Origin: JAQBVV01 sp965249205
GTDB lineage: Bacteria > Acidobacteriota > Vicinamibacteria > Vicinamibacterales > UBA2999
Assembly (NCBI GenBank): GCA_965249205.1
Contig: CBDFLL010000002.1
Location: 1-64,000 of the forward strand
DNA: 64,000 nt
Reading direction: 5' to 3'
Both the position numbers and the translations under genes were made by a program. The notes under the pieces were generated by a model that was given only the letters and a program-made list of their open reading frames with translations, was not told where the DNA came from and did not search any database. This document shows positions 51,341-60,261 of the stretch, one piece after another (the first letter of the stretch is position 1; the number at the start of each line of letters is the position of its first letter).

Positions 51341-51804
51341 TGGCCTGGTTGCGAATCAGCTAGCGTGTTTTCGGCTTTTACGTATTGCTTGCATGAGGTA
51401 CTTCCTCGGGCGGCTGGGAGATGCCAAATCCGATCGAAAACGCGTTAGGCATTCGGCCGGCTAAAGCGCTTTTCATGACCGTGTGGCGTTTCGAGTAAAC
51501 GCAACGCCGAAACACAAGGCTATTCGAAAAGCGCTCTATGCCTCCCGTCTCCACCCCACCGCGCACAGTCCGCGCGGCGGGGGCCCCGGGCTGGCGGCGT
51601 TGCTCCTCGGTCACATGCGCCCGGCATGCTCCCTCGTCGCGCCTGGCGCGGATTTCACGAGCGCGGCGCTCTCACATAGCCGCAACCCATGACCGGCGAA
51701 ATCCGCGCTGGCCAGCCGGGCGCGGATTCCATGGGTGCGAGTGGAATCGGCGCGAGGCGCCTCACCGCCCTCGGTGCACAAGCCAATTCGCAACCAGACC
51801 ACTA
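51338..51804 (+). repeat. stop-codon-associated hairpin element, copy B (complete, 467 bp)
   Basis: Bounded by TA (51338-51339; 51803-51804) and about 22-bp imperfect terminal inverted repeats: GTGGCCTGGTTGCGAAT on the left, GTGGTCTGGTTGCGAAT read inward from the right. Between them are four successive inverted repeats: CGTGTTTTCG with CGAAAACGCG (51364-51444); AGGCAT...AGCGCTTTTC with GAAAAGCGCT...ATGCCT (51447-51543); GCGCGGATTTC with GAAATCCGCGC (51647-51709); and GCGCGGATTCCA with TGGAATCGGCGCG (51720-51754). No ORF is conserved with copy A. It fills the gap between the kinase and the PilZ gene. Confidence 0.85.
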
Positions 51805-51838
51805 GCAGGAGCAGCCGACGTGCGACGCCGGCAGACCG

Positions 51839-52162
51839 TTAGCTCTGGTTGCCCTCGCTCACGAACGCGCCGACGAGGTCGCGGGCATCTGGAGAGAGGT
51901 CCAGGAATTCGACGCCGAGCCCTCTGCCACCCTCCCGAACGTTTCTGACGAACACGGCGCATGAGATCATCGTATCGGCGCTTGGCAGCTTGAATCGAAG
52001 GCTCAGCACGCTGCCTACGGGAAACTGCTCGGATGTTTCAATATAGGCACCTCCTTCGCTGAGGTCCCGGAGCATCCGCTGCGTTCTCGTGAAGATGCCA
52101 TCCTGACCTAGCCAGATCTCGGTGTGCAACGACACTCGAGGAAACGTGCGCTTTTCGCTCAT
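51839..52162 (-). CDS. PilZ domain protein
   Basis: 107 aa, single PilZ beta-barrel. The c-di-GMP-binding pattern is present: Arg residues in KRTFPRVSL (residues about 4-9, R-x3-R) and DLSEGGAY (D-x-S-x-x-G, about 33-40). It closes with GLGVEFLDLSPDARDLVGAF. Likely a stand-alone c-di-GMP receptor or adaptor. Convergent with the hybrid kinase across repeat element B. Confidence 0.88.
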   Translation of the reverse strand: MSEKRTFPRVSLHTEIWLGQDGIFTRTQRMLRDLSEGGAYIETSEQFPVGSVLSLRFKLPSADTMISCAVFVRNVREGGRGLGVEFLDLSPDARDLVGAFVSEGNQS

Positions 52163-52209
52163 GTTGGTCTCACTCGCCTTTCGGCCCGCTCATTGTCTCT
52201 CGGAACGCG

Positions 52210-53250
52210 TCAGGTCGCGTACGGGCACGCCACCTGCCGGCCATCACGTTCCTCCAACGGCGGTACGCCGTCGGCGCATGCCGGCGTGGCGATGGGGCAG
52301 CGTGTCCGAAAGGCGCATCCGGACGGCTTGTTGAGCGGCGACGGCAGGTCGTCGGCCTCAAGCCGGGGCGCGGCTGATTCGGAACCCTCGCGAAGACGGA
52401 CGCGGCGCGTGCGGCGTGCGTCGGGGTCAGGTCGTGGCACAGCCGCGAGGAGCATCTGCGAGTAGGGGTGCTTCGGGCGGCTATAGATCTCGTCAGCCGG
52501 ACCGGCTTCCACGATATTGCCCAGGTACATCACGAAGATCCGATCCGACACGTGACGGACCACCGAGAGATCGTGCGAAATGAAGATATAGGACAGACCA
52601 AACTCGTGCTGGATATCCTGCATAAGGTTGATCACCTGGGCCTGGACCGAGACGTCGAGTGCGCTCACCGGCTCGTCGGCAATCACGATCTTCGGGTTCG
52701 TCGCGAGCGCACGGGCGATGCCGACGCGCTGGCGCTGTCCTCCCGAAAACTCATGAGGAAAGCGGCTGGCATGTGCGGGCGACAATCCCACCTTGTCGAG
52801 GAGCCAGCGTACACGCTCCCGACGCTCCGCCTTGGACTGCGTGGTGTGAATTGTGAGCGGCTCCTCGATCATCGCCCCGACGGTCATGCGAGGATTCAGC
52901 GAGGAGTAAGGGTCCTGGAACACCATCTGCAAGTCGGAGCGATAGCCGCGCATCTTCGCCCGTCCCAGAGAGGCTAGATCCACCACCTTACCCTCTCGGT
53001 GGTAGAGCACGCGGCCGGTGACCTCGACGCGGTAGTTCATCGGCCGAAGAATGTTCACGATGGCTCGTCCCACTGTGGTCTTGCCGCACCCCGATTCGCC
53101 GACCAGGCCGATCGTCTCGCCGCGGCGGAGGGTCAGCGACACGCCGTCGACGGCGCGCACCTCCGCGGTCTTCCGCGGGATCACGCCGCCGAAGACGGGA
53201 AACCGGACGTTGAGGTCCTGCACTTCGAGGATGGTGTCTGGGCTAGACAT
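52210..53250 (-). CDS. peptide ABC transporter ATP-binding protein (DppF/OppF-like)
   Basis: 346 aa. Walker A GLVGESGCGKTTVGRAI, Q-loop MVFQDPYSSLNPRMTVG, signature EFSGGQRQRVGIARAL, Walker B IVIADEPVSALDVSVQ and H-loop FISHDLSVVRHV are all intact. The C-terminal oligopeptide-transporter extension ends with the Cys cluster GCAFRTRCP...CADGVPP. ATG at 53250 overlaps the DppD-like stop by 8 nt; the longer frame to 53529 would run through that gene. Last gene of the dpp-like operon and the only intact ATPase in it. Confidence 0.92.
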   Translation of the reverse strand: MSSPDTILEVQDLNVRFPVFGGVIPRKTAEVRAVDGVSLTLRRGETIGLVGESGCGKTTVGRAIVNILRPMNYRVEVTGRVLYHREGKVVDLASLGRAKMRGYRSDLQMVFQDPYSSLNPRMTVGAMIEEPLTIHTTQSKAERRERVRWLLDKVGLSPAHASRFPHEFSGGQRQRVGIARALATNPKIVIADEPVSALDVSVQAQVINLMQDIQHEFGLSYIFISHDLSVVRHVSDRIFVMYLGNIVEAGPADEIYSRPKHPYSQMLLAAVPRPDPDARRTRRVRLREGSESAAPRLEADDLPSPLNKPSGCAFRTRCPIATPACADGVPPLEERDGRQVACPYAT

Positions 53251-54068
53251 CGTGAGTCCCGTCCTGGCTGCGATCCGATTCGTCGCGCGGTCCCTCATGC
53301 AGATGACACCGGACCCAGTGGTCGGGTGACACCTCGACAAGCGGCGGCTCGATACTGTCGCATGGCTCAAATCGCTCGGCGCAACGGGTGCAGAACTTGC
53401 AACCAGCCGGAAGGTTGTGAATGTCGGGAACGGACCCAGGGATGGTGGTGAGTCGCGTCGCGCGTTCACCATCAACGCGAGGTAGCGACGCGAGCAATCC
53501 GCGGGTGTATGGATGGAGCGGTGTACCAAACAGATCGTGAACCGGCGCCACCTCCTGAATCTTGCCGCCGTACATCACCGCCACGCGGTCGCAAGTTTCG
53601 GCGACGACGGCGAGATTATGCGTGATGAGGAGGATGGCCCCGCCCACGTGCCGACCCTTTAACTGCACCATGAGATCGAGGATCGCGCGATGTGTCCGGC
53701 TCGTGCGCCAGGATGATCTCCATGACCTGTCGACCGATGGTGAACACGGGATTGAGCGACGTCATTGGTTCCTGGAAGATCATGCTGATCTGCTTGCCCC
53801 GCACCCGGCGTACGTCCGCCCATTCGAGTGACAACAAGTCGCGCCCCTGAAACCAGACTTCGCCCTCCACGATGCGGCCGGGCGGATCCGGAATCAGGCG
53901 GAGGACGCTCAGGGCGGTCACGCTCTTGCCCGATCCCGATTCACCGACAAGCCCGAGGACCTCGCCAGGACGGACATCGAGGTCAACGCCGTCGACGGCC
54001 TTGGCGACGCCCGACTCCACGAAGAAGTGCGTCTTGAGGCCGCGAATCTGGAGGAGAGAAGTGGTCAT
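53243..54068 (-). pseudogene. peptide ABC transporter ATPase (DppD/OppD-like) with internal deletion
   Basis: The N-terminal half has Walker A GLVGESGSGKSVTALSV and Q-loop MIFQEPMTSLNPVFTIGRQV; the C-terminal half resumes at AILDLMVQLKGRHVGGAILL with the H-loop LITHNLAVVAETCD and the terminal Cys cluster (KFCTRC). Between HEPDTS and AILDLM about 65 codons present in the family are missing, including the LSGG signature and the whole Walker B segment. The remaining length (826 nt) is out of frame by one. It cannot hydrolyse ATP as sequenced. ATG at 54068 overlaps the permease stop (ATGA). Confidence 0.82.
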
Positions 54069-55150
54069 CGTAGGCGCGAGTGCTCCCTCGGATCGAAGGC
54101 TTCCCGGACGGCTTCGCCGATAAAGACGACCAGGAGCAGCGTCGTGAACAGCGCGCCGAGAGGAAAGAAGACGAGCCACGACTTGGTCAGGTTGGTCATG
54201 CCCTGCCCGATCAGTTCGCCCCAACTGGGCGTTGGCGCCGGCAGGCCGAAACCGAGAAAGTCGAGCGCTACGAGTGCTGAGATGTTGGCGACGATCGCGA
54301 ACGGCGCGAACGAGATCACCGGTGTCAGCGCGTTTGGCAGAATGTGGCCAAACATGATGCGGGTCTCCGACACCCCCGTCACGATGGCGGCACCGACGTA
54401 GTCTTTCGCCTTCTCGCGATAGAACTCGCCCCTGACGTAGTAGGTCATGGCCATCCATTCGAACGCGGCAAGGATCGCGATCAGCAACCAGAATGACGGT
54501 TGCAGGATCTGCATGCGACCCTGGATGTACACCGGTACGACAATCGAGCTGACGAAGATGATCGTGTAGAGGAACGGCAGCGAGGCCCAGATTTCGATTG
54601 TGCGCTGTCCGAGGAGATCGACCTTGCCGCCGACGTACCCAAGGCAGGCGCCGATCATGATGCCAACGATGTAGCTGACGAGTGTGACCAGAATCGCGAA
54701 CGTCAGCGAGATATTGAAGCCGTAGGCCAGGCGCACAAGCACGTCGCGGCCCCGGTTGTCGGTGCCGAAGAGATGGTCGCCGGACGGAGGGTGCGGCGGA
54801 AATCCTGGCAGATCGAGTAACGACTCGTACGGTCCGTACGGGTACACCGGCATCAGCACCCAGTTGTCGTCACTGCCGGCGAACTGTTCACGGAGACTCC
54901 GGTAGTCGGGCTCTCCGACGACGTTCTGGTCGAATTCGGATGCTTCGTAGAAGCGCACCATCGGGAAGTAGTAGTCGCCCTCGTACCGGACGGCGAGGGC
55001 CGTGTTGTTGGCGACATACGGAAGCAAGAAGGACATGCCGTAGAGACACGCCAGCAGGAGGAACGACCAGTGGCCGCGCTTGATGCGGCGAAACTTCCGC
55101 AGCTGCCTTCGAAGGATCGACTCGGACGCCGAGGCTGCGGGGGCTGTCAC
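54065..55150 (-). CDS. peptide ABC transporter permease (DppC/OppC-like), long N-terminal periplasmic insert
   Basis: 361 aa. The first transmembrane helix (SFLLLACLYGMSFLLPYV) is followed by an extended periplasmic loop of about 100 aa (residues about 48-140) containing GPYESLLDLPGFPPHPPSGD before LFGTDNRGRDVLVRLAYGFN. The EAA loop is VGAAIVTGVSETRIMFGHILPN and FLGFGLPAPTPSWGEL closes the domain. This longer form (YejE-like) occurs in systems for microcin C-type or larger peptides. GTG at 55150 overlaps the upstream permease stop (GTGA); the longer frame to 55747 is antisense noise. Confidence 0.9.
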   Translation of the reverse strand: MTAPAASASESILRRQLRKFRRIKRGHWSFLLLACLYGMSFLLPYVANNTALAVRYEGDYYFPMVRFYEASEFDQNVVGEPDYRSLREQFAGSDDNWVLMPVYPYGPYESLLDLPGFPPHPPSGDHLFGTDNRGRDVLVRLAYGFNISLTFAILVTLVSYIVGIMIGACLGYVGGKVDLLGQRTIEIWASLPFLYTIIFVSSIVVPVYIQGRMQILQPSFWLLIAILAAFEWMAMTYYVRGEFYREKAKDYVGAAIVTGVSETRIMFGHILPNALTPVISFAPFAIVANISALVALDFLGFGLPAPTPSWGELIGQGMTNLTKSWLVFFPLGALFTTLLLVVFIGEAVREAFDPREHSRLR

Positions 55151-56180
55151 TTGAATCGGATACGGGGATCGACGATTGCGTAGATGACGTCGGACAGGAT
55201 GTTCCCGAGGAGCATGAGCAAGCTGCCGATCACGATGATGCCAAGCGCAACCGGATAATCGCGCTGCAGGATCGAGGTGTAGCCGAGATAGCCCATGCCG
55301 TCGATATTGAACACGCGTTCGATAAGGAACGAGCCGGCGAGGATGACGCCAAAGACGTGCCCGAGGCCGGTGGCGAGCGGGATCAGTGAATTGCGCAGGG
55401 CATGTACGAAGATGACGCGCCGCTCGTCCAGGCCCTTCGCGAGTGCCGTGCGCACGTAGTCTTGGTTCAGATTCTCCATCAGCGAGTTCTTGGTCAGGAT
55501 GGTGAGCGTAGCGAAGGACGCCACCATATAGCAGAGGACCGGCAGGGCCATGTGGTGTACCTGCGCGACGATCTTCTCTCCGAGGCTCAGGAACTCCCAG
55601 TTGTAAGGGCGGAAGCCACCGAGCGGGAAGAGGTTCCAATAGCTGCCGCCACCCAGGAGTACGAGCAGCGCTGTCCCAAGCGCCCACCCTGGCACGGCAA
55701 GCCAAGAAAGACAGCCACACTGCTGAACACATCCAGCCGGGACCCATGTTTGACGGCCTTCATCACGCCAAGCGGGATCGAGATCAGGTAGCTGAGCAGA
55801 AACCCTGTCAGCCCGAGCGCGATCGAGATCGGAAAACGGGACTTGATGACGTCCCAGACCGGGTCCTGGTAGATGTACGAGTTCCCGAGGTCCAGGTGTA
55901 CGAGGTTCCACAGCCATTGCCCGTACCGCACGTGGACCGGTTGGTCGAACCCGTAGTACCGCCGGATTTCGTCGATCGCCTCCTGCGGCAGCGATACGCC
56001 GAACTGTCCGGTGCCGCCACCAGTGCCGGCCTCTCCGGTGATGGCGGTGTTGCGGATCTGCATGAGCCGCCGCTCGACCGGCCCACCCGGCACGAAATGC
56101 ATGAGAACGAAGACGACGAGCGTGATGCCGAGAAACGTCGGCACGACCAGTAGGAGGCGCCGAATGAAATACTGCGTCAC
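55147..56180 (-). pseudogene. peptide ABC transporter permease (DppB/YejB-like) with frameshift
   Basis: N-terminal part: YFIRRLLLVVPTFLGITLVV, then FVPGGPVERRLMQIRN and a long insert (GEAGTGGGTGQFGVSL) typical of YejB-type permeases. At about 55697-55703 the frame jumps from VAVFLGL to VPGWALGTALLVLLGGG, consistent with one missing base. The rest, including YVRTALAKGLDERRVIFVHA (EAA loop) and the end DVIYAIVDPRIRFK, is intact. Corrected length is about 345 aa. Overlaps both neighbours by ATGA/GTGA junctions, so translational coupling would be broken as sequenced. Confidence 0.82.
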
Positions 56181-58152
56181 TGGCCGGCTGGAGATGCCGT
56201 CGCGGGATCGCTGAAGTCCGACCAGTAGTCGACCTCACTTGGGCCGACCTCGAGGGTCGCGTTGTTGCGTCGTGCGTCGTTCAGCGCGGCCTCCTTGGCG
56301 GGGTCGTGCCACCACATGATGAATGGGTCGAACGAGCCAGAGGCCCCCATCCCGATGCGCGACATGTAACTTTCAGGCTGACCGTACTTGTTCCAGTAGA
56401 CGAAGCGATCATACGGTGCGTACCACTCCAGCACGTAGATGTAGCTGTTGGTGATGGTGCCGTCCAGTTCCTTGATCAGCTCGATACGTGTGGCGAGATC
56501 ACTCTCCGCGTCGTACGCCTCGATGATCTCGTCGGCGCGCGCGTTCTTGAAACCAGAAAGGTTATTTGAGGCCGGTTGGTCGGCCTGGTCGGAATGGAAC
56601 ATCGAGCGCGGCATCGGATACGGCTTCGACGCTGAAAAGCCGACCGACGCCATCTGGAACTCGCGCTCATCCAACAGCTTGATCAAGGTGGCATACGTCA
56701 GAAACCGAAGATTGAGAGAGATGCCGACTCGTCGAAGATCTTCCTGGAAGACCGTGAGCGCCGGCTCCGATTGTTGCTGGCCGTAGATGACCTCGAGGTT
56801 CAGCGGTTGTCCGTTCCGGAGCAGTACCCCCTGATCGTCGCGCTCCGTGTAACCGGCCTCTTGTAGTAGTTCGATGGCGCGCTGGGGATCGTATTCGTTT
56901 GTCGAATTATCGGGGTTCTCGTACACACCGCCAACAAAGATCGAGTTCTGCGGGATGTACTCGTTGTAGTACAGCTTCTCGACCAACTGCCGACGGTTCT
57001 GCAGGAGCGTAATGGCCTGACGGACGCGGATGTCGTCGAACGGAGGCTGACGGGTGTTGAAGGCCAACATGGCCATACCGAGCGGCTCCTGGGTGAAGAT
57101 CTTCCGCTTCTGCAGCCACCCTTTCTGAATCTGTTCGAACTCGAGTTCCTGTACCCACATCTGCGCTCGGCTCACCGTGTAGAAATCAAGATCGCCACGC
57201 TTCACCATTTCGAACGCCAGATTGCGGTCTCGCACGACGTTCTCGGTGATCTCATCGAAATTGTAGAGTCCCACGTTGGCGCGGGCGCCCTCCGCCCAAT
57301 AGTCGGTGCGGCGTCTGATTGTGATGCGATTGCCGCGATCGATGTCTTGTTCGGTGATCGTGTACGGGCCTGAACCTGGCATCAACGCAAAGTTGTAGTC
57401 GCGGAGGTAGGTGTTTTCCCGAGCGTGCGGATGGTCGTCGCTGGCATGATCCACAGCATCGTGAGGTCGTCAAGGTTGCGCCAGCTTGGATCCTTCGACG
57501 TTACCGAGACGAGGTACTTGCTCTCCGCGACGGGGCGCTCGTAGCGCTCAAAGATGCCTTTGTAGTTGGGTTCCTGTGTGTTCGGGTCCATGACCAGATC
57601 CCACGACGCGACGACATCCTCGGCGGTGACGGGCGTTCCGTCTGAGAAACGTGCGTTCGGATTGAGTCGGAACCGGTACAGACTCAGGTCATCGGACACT
57701 TGCCAGTGTGTGGCGAGCGCCGGAATCAGTTCCTGCGTCGTCGGGTGCATGCCGAGCAGATGGTCATAGACCAGGTCGTGTACGAACACGTTGAACGTGG
57801 TCGTGTCTGGACCCCATATGCGGAGGGTCCCCGGGAAGTCAGGCGTGTCGGTGCTGACGCTCCCACCCTTGATGGCCCGCGGGTCGCCAATGAGATCGAA
57901 ATCGGTGTTGGTCTCCCAGCCCTCTCCGGTGAACCCGGCGCCGCCGTCCTCGGCCGAGACATTCGGATCGGCGCCAGCATCCGCGTCAGGGAACACGGGA
58001 TAGGCATTCTTGTCCATCGGCGCATTCGCGTTCGTGCTGCCAGCGGTGATGGGTGTCCCGCCGGCGGGCGGCGTATCGGCCCCGCCGCCACCGCAGGCAA
58101 TGGTCGTAGTGACGAGTACCGCCAAGAGTGCTGAAGTTGCGACGACGCGCAT
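56177..58152 (-). pseudogene. peptide-binding lipoprotein (SBP family 5), frameshifted
   Basis: First gene of the operon. The start ATG at 58152 follows AAAGGTG. Lipobox LVTTTIACGGGG; SBP_bac_5 domain with RFRLNPNARFSDGTPVTAEDV. At about 57415-57420 the frame changes from TIRTLG to ENTYLRDYNFALMPGSGPY, consistent with loss of one G in a GGGAAAA run. The remainder (IRVRQAITLLQNRRQLVEKL, LQEAGYTERDDQGVLLRNG) is complete. Corrected length is about 658 aa, large like YejA. It would capture peptides in the periplasm for the adjoining permeases. Confidence 0.85.
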
Positions 58153-58277
58153 CGGATTCACCTTTCTGGAGAGCAACCGTCAGGACGCCCTGATTCAATA
58201 GGCGAACTCACTGTTGCACGACCCTGCCGCGGATGGCGCGGGCGGGTCCTTCACGGTTACGAGACCGATTCTAGCGA

Positions 58278-60239
58278 CTAACGACGTGCCTTCCTAACCT
58301 CCTCAACGGCGGACGGGTTCTCCAGCGACGACAGGTCGCCGGGTGCCTCATCAAGATACGTGGTTCGGATGACGCGGCGCATCACCTTGGCGTTGCGCGT
58401 CTTGGGAAGATCGCCGACAAACTCGATCGCCTTTGGCCGCAACGGCTTCCCGAGGCGCGTGGCCACAAAGGTCCTGAGATCCTTCGCCAAGGCCTCGCTT
58501 GCCGCGTGGCCGGAGCGGAGCACGCAGAAGCAGACAAGCGCCTGACCCTTGGCGGCGTCCGGCACGCCGATCGCGGCCGATTCAGCGACAGCGGGGTGCT
58601 CGACGAGTACCGACTCCACCTCGGCAGGGCCGAGGCGCTTGCCGGCGATCTTGATGGTGTCGTCGGAGCGACCGAGGATGTACCAGAGGCCGTCTTCGTC
58701 GATTGCCGCCCAGTCTCCATGCACCCAGACGCCGGGAAGACTCGACCAGTAGGTCTGCTCGTACCGATCGGGGTCTTTCCAGAATCCGCGAGTCATGCCG
58801 ATCCAGGGCACACGTACCACAAGTTCTCCGACCTGGTTGCGGACCGAACGCCCCTCCCCGTCCACGACATCGGCGCCGATGCCCGGTGGCGGCCCGGCAA
58901 ACGAGCACGGCTTCATCGGTGTCAACACGTTGCCGGCGACCAGCCCGCCAGAGGTCTCGGTACCGCCGGAGTAGTTAATGATGGGCAGGCGTGTGCCGCC
59001 AGCCGTCTCGAACAGCCAGCGCCACGATTCCGGGTTCCACGGCTCGCCTGTTGATCCCAGGATGCGCAGAGACGAGAGATCGTGGCGGCGCACCGGGTCC
59101 TCGCCATGTTGCATCAGCGCGCGTACCAGCGTGGGTGAGACGCCAAGCACGCTCACGCTGTGGCGTTCGACGAGATCCCACAGTCGGTCGGGTCCGGGGT
59201 AGTCCAGCGCGCCGTCGTAGATCACGGCGGTCCCTCCCAGCATCGTCATACCAAACAGTTCCCAAGGCGCCATCATCCAGCCGATGTCGGTGACCCAGTA
59301 CATGGTGTCGGTGTCACGCATGTCGAAGCAGTGCGCCATGTCCTGCGCGGATTTGGTGGGAAAGCCGCAATGGCTATGCACGGTGCCCTTGGGGCGTCCG
59401 GAGGTGCCGGACGTATAGATCAGCATCAGCGGATCTTCGGCGTCAGTACGCACCGTCGCGCACACGTCGCTCTGCCTGGGGACCAGCGCCTCCCATCGGT
59501 GATCACGGGGTGAGGTCCACGGCACGTCCGCACCGATGCGGGAAACCACCAAGAGATGACGCACGGACGGCGCCGCCGCGGCCGCCTGATCGGCCAGCGG
59601 TTTCATCGCGACGGCCTGTCCGCGGCGCCAGAAGCCGTCGGCCGTCACCAGGAGCGTGGCCTCGGCTTCGACGAGCCGCGTGGCAACGGCGTCGACGCCA
59701 TACCCGGAGAAGAGTGGCAGCACGACGCCGCCAAGTTTGATCGCCGCGAAGAACGCGACAACCAGCTCGGGACACATGGGCATGAACAGCGCCACCCGGT
59801 CGCCGTGCGTGACGCCAAGTTCGCGCATCGCGTTCGCCGCGCGATTGACCTCCCGGAAGAGTTCGCCGTAGGTGAGCTCGCGTGTCGCGCCCTCCTCGCC
59901 CTCCCACCGCAGCGCGTTCTTGTGCTCCGTGGGTGTGCCGATCCATTTGTCCACGCAGTTGTGGACGGTGTTCAGCCTGCCGCCGATACACCAGCGGCTC
60001 CACGCGATCCCGGCGGACGTGTCGAGTATCTGGCGATACGGCTCGTAGAACTCGATGCCGAGGTCGTCGAGCACCGCGCTCCAGAACCACGCCGGGTCCT
60101 CGACCGACCGGCGCAGGAGCGTGTCGTAGTCACCGAGTCCATGACGGGTTATGAAGGCCGTGAGCCGGCTGCGGTCGCGTTGCTCCGGCGTCGGGCGCCA
60201 GGCGATCTCGCCGCCAAATTCAAAATGATCAGTCGCCAC
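58278..60239 (-). CDS. AMP-forming acyl-CoA synthetase (acetoacetate/acetate--CoA ligase-like)
   Basis: About 653 aa, ANL superfamily. An ACAS_N-type N-terminus (WFWSAVLDDLGIEF), P-loop MLIYTSGTSGRPKGTVHSH, motif GSTGEPWNPESWRW, NYSGGTETSGG (A5), GVWVHGDWAAIDEDGLWYIL (A7/A8 hinge Asp) and the acetylatable Lys region KTRNAKVMRRVIR. It activates a short or medium acid to its CoA ester through an acyl-adenylate; the substrate is not fixed by what I can see. GTG at 60239 gives the usual N-terminal length; the longer frame to 60386 overlaps the divergent JAMM gene. Confidence 0.88.
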   Translation of the reverse strand: MATDHFEFGGEIAWRPTPEQRDRSRLTAFITRHGLGDYDTLLRRSVEDPAWFWSAVLDDLGIEFYEPYRQILDTSAGIAWSRWCIGGRLNTVHNCVDKWIGTPTEHKNALRWEGEEGATRELTYGELFREVNRAANAMRELGVTHGDRVALFMPMCPELVVAFFAAIKLGGVVLPLFSGYGVDAVATRLVEAEATLLVTADGFWRRGQAVAMKPLADQAAAAAPSVRHLLVVSRIGADVPWTSPRDHRWEALVPRQSDVCATVRTDAEDPLMLIYTSGTSGRPKGTVHSHCGFPTKSAQDMAHCFDMRDTDTMYWVTDIGWMMAPWELFGMTMLGGTAVIYDGALDYPGPDRLWDLVERHSVSVLGVSPTLVRALMQHGEDPVRRHDLSSLRILGSTGEPWNPESWRWLFETAGGTRLPIINYSGGTETSGGLVAGNVLTPMKPCSFAGPPPGIGADVVDGEGRSVRNQVGELVVRVPWIGMTRGFWKDPDRYEQTYWSSLPGVWVHGDWAAIDEDGLWYILGRSDDTIKIAGKRLGPAEVESVLVEHPAVAESAAIGVPDAAKGQALVCFCVLRSGHAASEALAKDLRTFVATRLGKPLRPKAIEFVGDLPKTRNAKVMRRVIRTTYLDEAPGDLSSLENPSAVEEVRKARR

Positions 60240-60261
60240 GGAGGAATCGTACACTGACTGT

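Noticed and set aside
51483..51948. Short ORFs inside repeat element B (51483-51692, 51538-51948)
   Set aside because: They are Arg/Ser/Pro-rich, interrupted or absent in copy A, and the region is explained by inverted repeats.
54458..55747. Upstream extensions of the DppD- and DppC-like frames
   Set aside because: They overlap adjacent dpp genes in other frames; GTG/ATG starts with 4-nt overlaps fit the operon better.
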